Notes: generated by a model from the sequence alone, not told the origin. 64,000 nucleotides of DNA from Pseudomonas eucalypticola (GCF_013374995.1 NZ_CP056030.1:3070501-3134500), one strand, 5' to 3'; counted from the first letter of the stretch, positions 49,344 through 58,221 are shown. Numbers and translations: made by a program.

Positions 49344-51547
49344 CAGAAGTCCTTGCGCACCTGGATGCCGAAGTAACGCCGGTCATCCCGGGGCACCATG
49401 CGGTTGATGGCATTGCTGCCGTTGGTGAGCAGCGTGGCGTAAGAGCGGTCGCCCAGGTTTTTGCCCAGCAGCGACACCCGCCACCCAGCGGTGTAGTCGG
49501 CCAGGGCCACGCTGGCGTTCCAGATGCCGTAGGCGCCCTGGCGGGTGTCGACGTTCTGGTCGAGGCTGAACTGGGTTTCGCTCTGCCAGTTGAAGTCGCT
49601 GGCCAGTTCCACGTCCAGGCCATTGTCCAGGGGAATGCTGTAGTCAGCACGCACGTAGCTTTTCCAGTCCGGAGCGAACGGCAACGGCTTGCCATTGATG
49701 TTGCAGCTGGCCGCGGCCCCGGTGGGGCAGGCGAAGTCGACCACGCGCGCATGGGTATAGGCCAAGGCGCCGGACAGTTTCAGTTGCGCGGTGGCCTGGA
49801 AGGCATAGTCCATCTCCGCGCCTTCGGTACGCACCGTGCCGGCGTTGATCAGGCGGGTCACCGGCGAGCCGGCCACCAGGTCATAGAAGTTGGCCTGATA
49901 GTTATCGTAATCGGTCCGGAACAGCGCCAGGTTGGCGGTCAAGCGCTTGTTGAACACCGTGCTTTTCAGGCCTATTTCATAAGCGTTGGAGGTTTCCGGG
50001 TCCAGTACCTTGGTGTCTGCCGAGTACATCTGGAAGTAGACGTTGTAGGCCGGGCCCTTGTAACCCCGCGAGTAAGTGACGTAGCCGGTGACGTCATCGT
50101 TGAAGTCGTGCTGCAGGCCCAGGCGGCCCGTGTAACCGTTGGCGCTGGTGTCATCGGACGCCGAGAAGGAGGGGCGCATCGACGCCAGGGTCACGGGCGA
50201 GGATGACACGCGCTGGTGGTCGTATTCCACGGTGTCGTGGGTGGCGCGCAGGCCCGCGATTACCCGCCAGTCATCACTGAGGTGCACCGTGCTTTCGCCG
50301 AACACCGCATAACTGTCGTTGGTGGCGCTGAAATTGGCATGGGCGCTGTTCACCACGCTGTTGGCGACCAACGTGCGGGTATAGGCCTCGTCGGTCTTGC
50401 CGTGGAACAGGTAGACGCCGCCCACGTATTCCAGGAACTGGTCGCTAGGCGAGGCGAGGCGCAGCTCCTGGCTGTACTGGTCGTAGGCCACCTGGTCGGT
50501 GTCATGCAGGGCGGTGACGGGCAGGGTGGCCAGGCCATCCTGGTCCTGCTGCATCTGGTTGTCCCAGCCGCGCCAGGCGGTGATCGATGTCAGGGTGTAA
50601 TTGCCCAGGCGCCAGTCGATCTGCGCGGACAGGCCCTTGTTGGTGTCCTGGGCGCTGGTCTTGAGGTCGTTGTCCACCTCGCGGTTATGGGCGCTGGGGG
50701 TACCGGGGAAGTTCTGGCTGAAGACTGCGGTCTTCGACGACACCGCCACGCCCGCCGGCGTGGTATTGCTGCCCTCGGTGTAGTCGCCGATCAGGGTTAC
50801 CTTGAGGTCATCGTTGGGGGTGAACTGCAGTTTGCCGCGCACGCCCTTGGTGCGGTAACCGTTGACCCTGTCCCCGTTGTAGTCATTGGTGACGTTACCA
50901 CCGTAATCCCCCCACAGCGTATTCAGCGAGCCCCTGAGGGTATCGGTCAGGGCGCCGCCGATGCTGAACCGACTGCGCTGCTCGTTGCCGCCCAGGTAGG
51001 AGTAGTCGACATAACCGTGGGTTTGCTCGGGAATATCGCGGCTGACCACATTGAGCACCCCGGCCGACGCATTGCGCCCGAACAGCGTGCCCTGGGGACC
51101 GCGCAAGACTTCGATGCGCTCCACGTCCATCAGGTCCAGCGTCGACTGCCCGGGGCGGCCGTATACAACTCCGTCGATCACCGTCGCCACGCTGGGCTCG
51201 ACGCCCGGCGATGTGGAGATGGTGCCCACGCCCCGCACGAATAGCGATGAGTCCTTGGCCGAGGCACCAGGACGGAAGTTGAGGGTTGGCACTTCTTGCA
51301 CGATGGAAGCGATATTGGTGCGGTTCTCCCGTTCCAGTTGCTCGCCCTCGACCACCGACACCGCCACCGGCACCTTCTGCAGGGAAGCCTCGCGACGGGT
51401 AGCGGTCACCGTGACCGGTTTGAGCGCGGTGTCCCCCTGTGCCGCCTGGCTGACGTCGGCGGCACTGGCCATAGGGGTGTGCAGGGCAAAGGGAAACAGG
51501 CCGATGGCAAGCAGCGGCAGCGGACGGCTATGGGGGGTTGGCTTCAT
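49343..51547 (-). CDS. TonB-dependent receptor coupled to sulfatase
   Basis: A 734-residue outer-membrane receptor. Signal peptide to about residue 26 (HTPMASA), TonB-box-like LKPVTVTATRREAS, plug domain (VPVAVSVVEGEQLE ... RIEVLRGPQGTLFGRNASAGVLNVVS), barrel ending GIQVRKDF. The Leu-Phe-Gly-Arg-Asn plug motif is common in sulfate-ester and aromatic receptors. Start 51547 is chosen for the signal peptide. It probably imports the sulfate ester cut by the sulfatase encoded downstream. Confidence 0.93.
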   Translation of the reverse strand: MKPTPHSRPLPLLAIGLFPFALHTPMASAADVSQAAQGDTALKPVTVTATRREASLQKVPVAVSVVEGEQLERENRTNIASIVQEVPTLNFRPGASAKDSSLFVRGVGTISTSPGVEPSVATVIDGVVYGRPGQSTLDLMDVERIEVLRGPQGTLFGRNASAGVLNVVSRDIPEQTHGYVDYSYLGGNEQRSRFSIGGALTDTLRGSLNTLWGDYGGNVTNDYNGDRVNGYRTKGVRGKLQFTPNDDLKVTLIGDYTEGSNTTPAGVAVSSKTAVFSQNFPGTPSAHNREVDNDLKTSAQDTNKGLSAQIDWRLGNYTLTSITAWRGWDNQMQQDQDGLATLPVTALHDTDQVAYDQYSQELRLASPSDQFLEYVGGVYLFHGKTDEAYTRTLVANSVVNSAHANFSATNDSYAVFGESTVHLSDDWRVIAGLRATHDTVEYDHQRVSSSPVTLASMRPSFSASDDTSANGYTGRLGLQHDFNDDVTGYVTYSRGYKGPAYNVYFQMYSADTKVLDPETSNAYEIGLKSTVFNKRLTANLALFRTDYDNYQANFYDLVAGSPVTRLINAGTVRTEGAEMDYAFQATAQLKLSGALAYTHARVVDFACPTGAAASCNINGKPLPFAPDWKSYVRADYSIPLDNGLDVELASDFNWQSETQFSLDQNVDTRQGAYGIWNASVALADYTAGWRVSLLGKNLGDRSYATLLTNGSNAINRMVPRDDRRYFGIQVRKDF

Positions 51548-51743
51548 GTTCAAGCTCTTTGGGGCAAGTGCTTCTGGCCGTCCTGGGTGGTGGTGGCGGA
51601 TCAAGGCAAGCAGACACGGTGATGGCGAATTAGGTTATGTGTTTTCGGTCTTTCCCCTGAACGAAGGGAGCGCTGGATAATGCCGCCGCTTTCAAGGGGG
51701 TACCGATGGCGTGCTTTGTAGCAACGCCCTGCGCCGCTGAGAA

Positions 51744-51758
51744 ATGCCTTAATCGCAT
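51744..51758. promoter_or_regulatory. Candidate LysR box upstream of regulator and TonB-receptor genes
   Basis: ATGC, seven bases, GCAT gives a T-N11-A dyad 28 bp before the LysR start at 51786. It fits autoregulation and control of the divergent TonB-receptor/sulfatase unit, although it is nearer the regulator. The 238-bp gap holds no gene. Confidence 0.45.
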
Positions 51759-51785
51759 CGCGCCCCATGAGTAAAAGGTCTGAAC

Positions 51786-52748
51786 ATGGATTTACGTCAG
51801 TTGCGCCATTTCCTGGCGTTGGCCAACCACCTCAATTTCACCCGCGCCGCGGAAAGCGCGTGCATCACTCAGTCGGCGTTCAGCCGCAGCATCCAGGGCC
51901 TGGAGAGTGAATTGGGCTGTGCATTGGTGGAGCGCACCAGTCGCGGCATCGTGCTGACCGCCAAGGGCACGGCATTACGTGAGCGCGCAGCGCGCCTGCT
52001 GGACGACGCCAATACGCTGCGTGACGACATCCGCGTGCATGAACCCAACCGCGACAGTGGCTGGTTGCGCTTCGGCGCAGGGCCTTTGGTCATGACCCGT
52101 CTGGTGCCTGATGCGCTGGCGGCGTTCGTGACGCGCTTTCCCCAGGCAGAGGTAGACCTGAAGGTCGACAAGCCATCGCACCTGCTGGCGCTGCTGGACG
52201 ACGGCGACATCAGTTTTCTGGTAGCTGACCTTCGGCACATGAAGGTAGGTACCCAGCACCTGGTGCGGCCGCTGCGCTTTCGTCGTTTTGGCGTGTTCTG
52301 CCGCGGCGGGCATCCGTTGCTTGCCGGCGGTAACCTGTCGTTTCAGCAGTTGGCCGCCTACCCCAGGGTCAGTGCCAAGCTGCCCTTCGAGCTACGTGCG
52401 GTGCTAGAGCGCTTATGGGGGCGAGACGCGCCGGCACTGAACCTTGAGACACCCTATAACGACTTGCTACCCAAGATGGTAGCGGGCTCGGACACCCTGG
52501 CTGTGGCGCCACTGGAAATGATCGAGCCGCTGACACAAAGTGGCCTGTTTCAGCGGATTATCTGTCACGACGAACCGCCGTTGTTCCAAGACGGCGGTGC
52601 CTGCCTGGGCATCGTGCAGCTTTCCGAGCAGCCCCTGTCGGAGACCGCCCGGTGCATGATCGACGCCCTGCTGGACGCCGACGACACCCTGCCCGACGAG
52701 CTGGCCGGTGCCCCGGTCTACCCCATCATGAGCCAGGTTGCGCTATAG
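51786..52748 (+). CDS. LysR-family regulator of the sulfatase locus
   Basis: A 320-residue LysR-type regulator (HTH LNFTRAAESACITQSAFSRSIQGLESELG, residues about 16-44) with a complete substrate-binding domain. Divergent from the TonB-receptor/sulfatase unit and convergent with the sulfonate-type binding-protein gene, whose last 23 bp it overlaps (52726-52748). Probably senses sulfate ester or sulfur status; inferred from position. Confidence 0.9.
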   Translation: MDLRQLRHFLALANHLNFTRAAESACITQSAFSRSIQGLESELGCALVERTSRGIVLTAKGTALRERAARLLDDANTLRDDIRVHEPNRDSGWLRFGAGPLVMTRLVPDALAAFVTRFPQAEVDLKVDKPSHLLALLDDGDISFLVADLRHMKVGTQHLVRPLRFRRFGVFCRGGHPLLAGGNLSFQQLAAYPRVSAKLPFELRAVLERLWGRDAPALNLETPYNDLLPKMVAGSDTLAVAPLEMIEPLTQSGLFQRIICHDEPPLFQDGGACLGIVQLSEQPLSETARCMIDALLDADDTLPDELAGAPVYPIMSQVAL

Positions 52749-53793
52749 CCTGGCCCAGCGGGCCATAGGCGGGCCACGTCGTCTCTAGCTTCAGGTCACG
52801 CAAGGCCTGATCCACGAACGCCGGCGCGAACCAGGCCTGCACATCAAAGGTACGGCGGATCAACTTCAGCTGTGCGGCCTGCTCGACGCTGTCATTCAAA
52901 CTGGCGCGAATGAACGGGTCCAGACGCGGCGAAAAGCGAAAATTCAAGTTCGCCCCGGCGCTTTCTTCCCGGGCCAGCGCAGCGGGAATACCGCTGGCGT
53001 GCTCCTGGGCCACCAGGTACTGCTCGTAATGCTCGGGCTGCTGCACCCAGGCCGCATCGTTCACCAGTGCATTGACCAGCGTCTGCGTGGCCGCGGGGTA
53101 GTGCTGCAAGAACGCACCGCTGCCCACCAGCGTCGCCTGGGTGGTGGCCGTCAACGGCAGTGTCTTGGTGCTGACCGGCACCTCGATGCCCTTGGCGCGT
53201 AAGGTCAGCAGGTTGTAATTGGACCAGGTGGCGTCGATCTGCCCGGCCAGCAACGCCGCGTTTGCGGCCGTCCAGTCCAGGTTGATCACCTTCAGATCAC
53301 GCTCGCTCAGGCCCACGCTGGCCAGCGCCCGGCCCAGTGACAACTGGTCGGCGGTGCCACGGTACAGCGCGATGCGCTTGCCTTTCAGGTCCTCGATGCG
53401 ACGAATCCCGGCCTGGGGCGTGCTGGCCAGGAACAGGTTAGTCCCACGCGTCGCCAACAGCACCCGGGTGTCCAGGCCACTGGCACGGCCGATGATGGCA
53501 GCCAGGTCGCCGAGGAAGGCGAAGTCCAGCTGGCCGTTGGCGAATGCCTCGTTGATGGCTGGGCCGGCGCCGCGGAAGAAATGCCATTCAATCTTGATGC
53601 CTTGGGTGGCGAATGCCTGTTCCAGTTGCTGGCGGTCGTGGGCGATGCCCAGGAGGCCGGGCGCGTAGGGTTTGGCAGTGGTGGTGAGATCAGGGGCGCC
53701 GATGCGGATGACGTCGGGGGCCGTGACTGCGTGGGCCGGGTGGGTGAGGAGGGTGAGGGATAGGGTGAGGGTGGTGCAGAGTTGGCGGATCAT
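52726..53793 (-). CDS. Aliphatic-sulfonate-type ABC transporter binding protein
   Basis: A 355-residue periplasmic protein of the SsuA/AtsR-like family: signal peptide (LTLSLTLLTHPAHA), then IRIGAPDLTTTAKPYAPG, FFRGAGPAINEAFANGQLDFAFLGDLAAIIGR and LKGKRIALYRGTADQLSLGRAL. It ends inside the convergent LysR gene by 23 bp. No ssuB/ssuC-like genes are adjacent, so it is a further unpaired binding protein of the sulfonate type. Together with the neighbouring sulfatase it suggests sulfate-ester or sulfonate scavenging. Confidence 0.88.
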   Translation of the reverse strand: MIRQLCTTLTLSLTLLTHPAHAVTAPDVIRIGAPDLTTTAKPYAPGLLGIAHDRQQLEQAFATQGIKIEWHFFRGAGPAINEAFANGQLDFAFLGDLAAIIGRASGLDTRVLLATRGTNLFLASTPQAGIRRIEDLKGKRIALYRGTADQLSLGRALASVGLSERDLKVINLDWTAANAALLAGQIDATWSNYNLLTLRAKGIEVPVSTKTLPLTATTQATLVGSGAFLQHYPAATQTLVNALVNDAAWVQQPEHYEQYLVAQEHASGIPAALAREESAGANLNFRFSPRLDPFIRASLNDSVEQAAQLKLIRRTFDVQAWFAPAFVDQALRDLKLETTWPAYGPLGQAIAQPGS

Positions 53794-53966
53794 CGGGGGC
53801 GGCTCGGGGCGGAAATGGCTTTACTGTACGAGTCGGGTGGGGAAGCGGCCAATGCATATGACGTCTGGCGGGGAATTCGAATGAGGCATGACGCTTTTTG
53901 ATGGATAAATCAGAGAGCGGTGCCCCAGCAGGTAAACCAGGTGCTGGAGCCCGCATCAGTCGGTTA

Positions 53967-55079
53967 TCAGTCGAAACTTAGCTCCTGAGTCTTGATATGG
54001 TTTGCGATAGCGCCGGAAATGGCGTCGAAGATCGCCGCTTCATTCTTAGCGTAGACCTGCATATCCAGATCCAGGGTGATGGCGGCGCTGTGGATCAATA
54101 CTCCCTCATGGTGGTAGTTGATGAATAACGAGTGCCAGTCGGTGAATTCGACATCCAACACCAGATAGACAACGGTTACCGATGCCATTCCTTGATCGTT
54201 CTTGATCGGGCCAAACGCAACCGTTGTACGACCGTCTTTGGTACTGGCCTTGTTCCACCAGAATGTCATGAAATCATGGGTTCCAGCATCGCTGGGATCC
54301 TTGGAGAGAAGGGTGGCAAGCTGCTTGAAGCTTTCAAGTTCGGCGGCCCCTAGATAGGTACCGACGACAGTGGTCAGCAAGCTGCCAATGTCCACATCGC
54401 CCGACGAAACGTCCTGCCGCACTTGACCGCCACTGGCTGACTTCACGGTGAACCCCAAGTCGGTTAGCTGGTAGACCACAGCATCGAACCAATCCTTCGT
54501 CTGCAGATAGTCCGTCTTGGTAATGTCCACGCCTTTGCTCTTCAGGACGGCGCGAGCCGCGGCTTGCGCATAGAGGTTCAGGTGAGAATAGGCAGTGACC
54601 TGCTCCGGGGTTGCGTCCTCCATCGCATAAACCAACTGCGAGTCGATGGCCGTGGCTTCAGTGGTCGTCGATGCACCTGCACGCAGCACGTTACCCGCTT
54701 TCAGAGGCGCCAGGGCCGGCCACGCACAGGTAACGATGCGGCTGGTAAACCCCAGGCCCTGGCGGAGATAGGCTTGGCGAGAGCGCCAGTTAGCATCGTG
54801 CTTGCGGTCGATGATAAATGGAACGTCACGAAGCCCCTCGGGGGGATTGCCTATCGACTTGTCAATTGCCACATTGAGCAGTTTGAGCAACCCATCGCAC
54901 TCGCATTTCGCATAGACATTCAGGCGATAAGTCAGACGGTCCTTGTTGGTTACTTCCACGTGCGCTCCAGCGCCCAGGGCTGCCTGGCACGTAGAGATGT
55001 TCTGACCGAACAGACTGAACGTCTTTTGGCTTTCGAACTTGACTTCCACGTCGGCTTTTGCAGATTGCTTATTGCACAT
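53967..55079 (-). CDS. Unrecognised 370-residue protein of an accessory islet
   Basis: A protein I cannot assign to a family. No signal peptide or membrane segment is obvious. It has a Cys-poor N-terminal part (CNKQSAKADVEVKFESQ; CECDG at about 60) and a C-terminal part rich in beta-strand-type sequence (VTVVYLVLDVEFTDWHSLFIN) with GVLIHSAAITLDLDMQVYA. Start 55079 is set by TGGAG upstream; an earlier in-frame start adds eight residues. Codon use is less GC-rich than in neighbouring genes, a sign of transfer. It is followed on the same strand by none and preceded by a HTH gene 128 bp upstream. Confidence 0.7.
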   Translation of the reverse strand: MCNKQSAKADVEVKFESQKTFSLFGQNISTCQAALGAGAHVEVTNKDRLTYRLNVYAKCECDGLLKLLNVAIDKSIGNPPEGLRDVPFIIDRKHDANWRSRQAYLRQGLGFTSRIVTCAWPALAPLKAGNVLRAGASTTTEATAIDSQLVYAMEDATPEQVTAYSHLNLYAQAAARAVLKSKGVDITKTDYLQTKDWFDAVVYQLTDLGFTVKSASGGQVRQDVSSGDVDIGSLLTTVVGTYLGAAELESFKQLATLLSKDPSDAGTHDFMTFWWNKASTKDGRTTVAFGPIKNDQGMASVTVVYLVLDVEFTDWHSLFINYHHEGVLIHSAAITLDLDMQVYAKNEAAIFDAISGAIANHIKTQELSFD

Positions 55080-55207
55080 AATAGTTCTCCAGCGAACACC
55101 CAAGCGTCATTGCTTGGGCCACTAAAAATTTATCAGCATCGGACGCTTCGTGAAGCTGAATTGATTGAGCACCGCTCACTGATTCCGCTCAGCATTTTGC
55201 GTGGCCC

Positions 55208-55555
55208 TCAAGGTGCGGGAGCGATAACCTCATCAAGAAACTTGGCGAGGTTGCGAACGTCTGTGTCGGCCATTCTTTCGATGGCGTCCGCCAGCAATCT
55301 TCGGTGCGGTATCTCGTGCGTCACGGGGAGCGTGTAGTGCCCTCGGCCGAACAGGAGCCAATCGGCATTGACGTTTAAGGCAACGCACAGTTTGGCGAAG
55401 TTTGCCATGCTGATGGGCTCCGACCTGAACCATCGGCTCAAGGCACTTTCCGTCACGCCAACTCGGTTCGACAGTGCGTAGAGCTTGGGAATGCCACGAA
55501 GGGTGTATGCGAATTGCAGTCTTTCGCCGTAGTTTTCAATGCCATAAGTATCCAT
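55208..55555 (-). CDS. Helix-turn-helix protein, phage-repressor-like (XRE type)
   Basis: A 115-residue DNA-binding protein. The HTH spans about residues 20-70 (KLYALSNRVGVTESALSRWF; ISMANFAKLCVALNVNADWLLFGRG), a pattern typical of cI/XRE-like regulators with the LNVNADWLLFGRG extension. The C-terminus is a short helical tail. A ribosome site AAGGAA precedes ATG 55555 and a nested palindrome lies just upstream. Probably controls itself and the unknown gene downstream, and possibly the nuclease. Confidence 0.85.
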   Translation of the reverse strand: MDTYGIENYGERLQFAYTLRGIPKLYALSNRVGVTESALSRWFRSEPISMANFAKLCVALNVNADWLLFGRGHYTLPVTHEIPHRRLLADAIERMADTDVRNLAKFLDEVIAPAP

Positions 55556-55576
55556 TTATTTATTCTTCCTTAGCAC

Positions 55577-55614
55577 GGAGAGGCATCGGAAACTTCGAAG
55601 TTAGCTGCCTCTCC
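55577..55614. promoter_or_regulatory. Nested palindrome upstream of the HTH gene
   Basis: An outer inverted repeat GGAGAGGCA (55577-55585) and TGCCTCTCC (55606-55614) encloses a perfect 12-bp palindrome AACTTCGAAGTT (55591-55602). It lies 22-59 bp upstream of the HTH start. It is either the operator of the HTH protein or a hairpin in its leader. The rest of the gap 55615-55870 holds no supported gene. Confidence 0.6.
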
Positions 55615-55804
55615 AGTGTAAGGTGGGGGAAGCCTCCGAGAGCTAATCCGGAGTGCTGCCGGGCAGCGCTGGCAGTGCGGTGTGATTAGCTCATGGGCAT
55701 GCTATAGACAGGGGGAGGGCGGGTGATGTGGACTTTGTGAAAGCAAGGTATACCTCTGCGGTCGGTATGCTCGTTTCGTAAAACAATCTCTTATCCTTAG
55801 AGGC

Positions 55805-55881
55805 ATGCCGTCTGTATTGAAAAACCGCACACAGGCCTCCCATCGTTGGCCTTGCAGCAACCTAGAAGGTTCAGACGGCAT
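55805..55881. repeat. 10-bp inverted repeat flanking the nuclease gene end
   Basis: ATGCCGTCTG (55805-55814) and CAGACGGCAT (55872-55881) are perfect inverses 57 bp apart; the second overlaps the nuclease stop codon. It could be a terminator stem with a large loop or a trace of mobile-element ends. No T-run is seen. Confidence 0.4.
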
Positions 55882-57046
55882 GTTCCTCTTCAGCTTCCGC
55901 CTGGAACACCTCGATCAGCTTCTGGTTGTAGTCGTCCAGGTAGCTCTGGAGACCTTCCCGATCAATTAGCCTTACGCCCGCAGTTGTGGCCAATTCTTTG
56001 GCTGATTTCGTGTAGTACGAATTGGTGACGACCATGGCTTCATCACAGCCATAGAACGCCTTTGCTGAGATGGCTTGCTGTACGGCAGCGTTCCCCACGG
56101 CGCCCGTATAGTTCTTTGCCTGGATGACCATGTTTTTACCAAACCGACTCACGAACAGGTCAGCACCTTGGTCAGCGGTTTTCTTGGTCTCTTTTACGTC
56201 GAAGCCAATGGTCTGGAATATCTCAACCAAGAACGCTTCGAACTGGAAGCCATCCATCGCATCGACCAGGTACATGGTGATGAATCGGTTTGGATTGAAG
56301 TGCTCCAGCTGGCTCCCGAGCCGCTCAACCAGGATATCGAAGTAGATGCTTTCGCACAGGCTGAGGCCGCTGCGGAATGCCGGTAGCAGCATTAACGGCG
56401 TACCAGCATTAGCGTTCGCTTGCGGGTTGAACTGAACACTTGGATAAGAGATGTCGTTTTCCCAAAGGTAATAGTAAAAGAGCGCCAGATCAGATCTGAA
56501 CGTGGTTCCAGCTTCGTCGATCCAAGAGCGAAGGGTCTGCGTTAGATCAGGCCTGATATGTCGACTGAGCTCCCTTGAAAAGCCCAAGTAGCTCGAGTTG
56601 AAAGCGGTGGTCAAGAGCAACTTGTCGAGCAGAGATGGAAGCCCCTCAAGCTCATCGAAGCCCTTGCGAATAAGCACCTCACGGAACAGTTCTCTCTCCG
56701 TGTACGCACCATCCAGCCTTGGGCCCGGCACGCCAATGTCGCTGGCCCCAGACGCCGTTTCACGAGTCGTGTGGATAAAGTTCGTGAAATAGGGTTGCCT
56801 GAGCTGCGAATACTTACGCAGCACACTGTTGAGAAGGTCAGTGAGCTGTGCCTGCTCTTTCTTTTTTCCCAGGAAATCCTTGATGAGCCCTTTGGACTGG
56901 TACTGAAAGTCAGGGTAATAAGAAGGGTCGAGCGGCGTCAGGTGCTGGACACGCACCTCTGCCGGAGGCGATATCTGAGAGTTATTACACCAAGGGCAGG
57001 CCGTTTCGAACGTAGTGCGGTTGCATCCATTGCATTGATAAATCAT
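55871..57046 (-). CDS. Mrr-like restriction endonuclease with zinc ribbon
   Basis: A 391-residue protein. Cys5, Cys8, Cys17 and Cys20 form an N-terminal zinc ribbon; residues about 265-375 are an Mrr-type PD-(D/E)XK nuclease with Glu270, Asp296 and Gln309-X-Lys311 in QGADLFVSRFGKNMVIQAKNY. Between them lies a helical region of no known family. No DNA methyltransferase neighbours it, as expected for an Mrr-type enzyme that acts on modified DNA. Composition is less GC-rich than the flanks. It could also work with the HTH and unknown proteins as a defence unit; that is inference. Confidence 0.85.
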   Translation of the reverse strand: MIYQCNGCNRTTFETACPWCNNSQISPPAEVRVQHLTPLDPSYYPDFQYQSKGLIKDFLGKKKEQAQLTDLLNSVLRKYSQLRQPYFTNFIHTTRETASGASDIGVPGPRLDGAYTERELFREVLIRKGFDELEGLPSLLDKLLLTTAFNSSYLGFSRELSRHIRPDLTQTLRSWIDEAGTTFRSDLALFYYYLWENDISYPSVQFNPQANANAGTPLMLLPAFRSGLSLCESIYFDILVERLGSQLEHFNPNRFITMYLVDAMDGFQFEAFLVEIFQTIGFDVKETKKTADQGADLFVSRFGKNMVIQAKNYTGAVGNAAVQQAISAKAFYGCDEAMVVTNSYYTKSAKELATTAGVRLIDREGLQSYLDDYNQKLIEVFQAEAEEEHAV

Positions 57047-57193
57047 GAGTTTCCTTTTGCGCTAGAGGGGGGATGGAACAACAAATATTTTGCCACAATA
57101 GCCTGAAATACCCCTTGTCGAAAACTGCCAGCACACGTGGCGACCGCCTCGTAGCTCATTCTTGTAAGCCGACTTCGACGGCGACCGACGCCA

Positions 57194-58078
57194 CTATCCC
57201 CACGCCTGCGCTTGTTCAATGAAATGCAGCACAGCACTCGAGCGCTCATCAATCCTGGAAATCAGAGACAGTTCGCTCACCATTTCCGGCATATCCAGAG
57301 CGAAAAGGTGCACGCCGGGCATAGTCAACCGCGCCAAGGGCTCAGGGACGATACTGACGCCAATCCCCGCAGCCACTAGACCAGGAATGCTCATCAATGA
57401 GGGAACGTAGAAAATGTTGTCGGGATGCAGCTGGTTCAGTCGACATGCTTGAAGCGTGTGTGAGGTCAAGCCGATACCCGTGGGATCTTGCAGGAAAACG
57501 AATTTCTCCCCTCGCAGGATCGTCAGGTCACCCTTGAAGCGTGTGGCCAGTGGGTTGTTGTCCGGGATCAATAACACCAGGCGCGATTGACTGAAGTGGT
57601 GGGTACGCAGTCGATCAGGCAGGTGGTCTTTGAAAACACGCGCGAATGCCAGATCAATTTTGTGCTCCAGCAACATCTCAAATTGTGCGCGAATGCCGGC
57701 GTCGACGAGTGAAACTTTGATGTCGGGGAACGTGGTGAAGTAGTGCCGGAGCAGTTGCGGGAGGTTGTGTTCGAAAAGCGCCGAGTGATAGCCAATACTG
57801 ATTTCGCCGACCTCTCCGCGCCGGGCGCGGCGAGCGGCGGCAATCGCCAGCTCGCTGGACGCGATGGATTGCTGTGCGTGAGGGACGAATGCCATGCCGG
57901 CGGCAGTCAATACCACGCCCCGATTCTCCCGTCGAAATAGCGACAACCCTAGCTCTTTCTCCAGTGACCTGATGAGCTGGCTCAGGGCTGGCTGGGCAAT
58001 GCCCAATTGTTCAGCAGCCTGACTGAAATGCTGGAGCTGCGCCGCGACGACAAAGGCTTTTAGATGACGAAGTTCCAT
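57194..58078 (-). CDS. LysR-family regulator of the MHS transporter/dehydroquinase pair
   Basis: A 294-residue LysR-type regulator (HTH LQHFSQAAEQLGIAQPALSQLIRSLEKELG, about residues 15-45). Divergent from the MHS-transporter gene, with a good T-N11-A box in the gap. By position it probably activates the transporter and the dehydroquinase gene in response to quinate, shikimate or a breakdown product. GC content is normal for the genome, so the accessory islet ends before it. Confidence 0.9.
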   Translation of the reverse strand: MELRHLKAFVVAAQLQHFSQAAEQLGIAQPALSQLIRSLEKELGLSLFRRENRGVVLTAAGMAFVPHAQQSIASSELAIAAARRARRGEVGEISIGYHSALFEHNLPQLLRHYFTTFPDIKVSLVDAGIRAQFEMLLEHKIDLAFARVFKDHLPDRLRTHHFSQSRLVLLIPDNNPLATRFKGDLTILRGEKFVFLQDPTGIGLTSHTLQACRLNQLHPDNIFYVPSLMSIPGLVAAGIGVSIVPEPLARLTMPGVHLFALDMPEMVSELSLISRIDERSSAVLHFIEQAQAWG

Positions 58079-58088
58079 GGTCTAACTC

Positions 58089-58103
58089 ATAAGGCAGGCT
58101 TAT
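58089..58103. promoter_or_regulatory. LysR box between regulator and MHS transporter
   Basis: ATAAG-GCAGG-CTTAT is a perfect dyad of T-N11-A form, 11 bp upstream of the LysR start and about 120-130 bp before the transporter start. Confidence 0.6.
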
Positions 58104-58221
58104 TGAAATGTTCAGTTTTTGATAATTATTCTGCAAGCGCTCTGCGCTAATGTCTACTCACTGCGTGTACTTGGCAGCAAGCAACCCATTTCATCCCGGG
58201 CTGGCTCCTATAACAACAACG

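Noticed and set aside
53794..57193. Integrative element with attachment sites around the islet
   Set aside because: No integrase, tRNA or clear direct repeats at the two borders could be found by eye.
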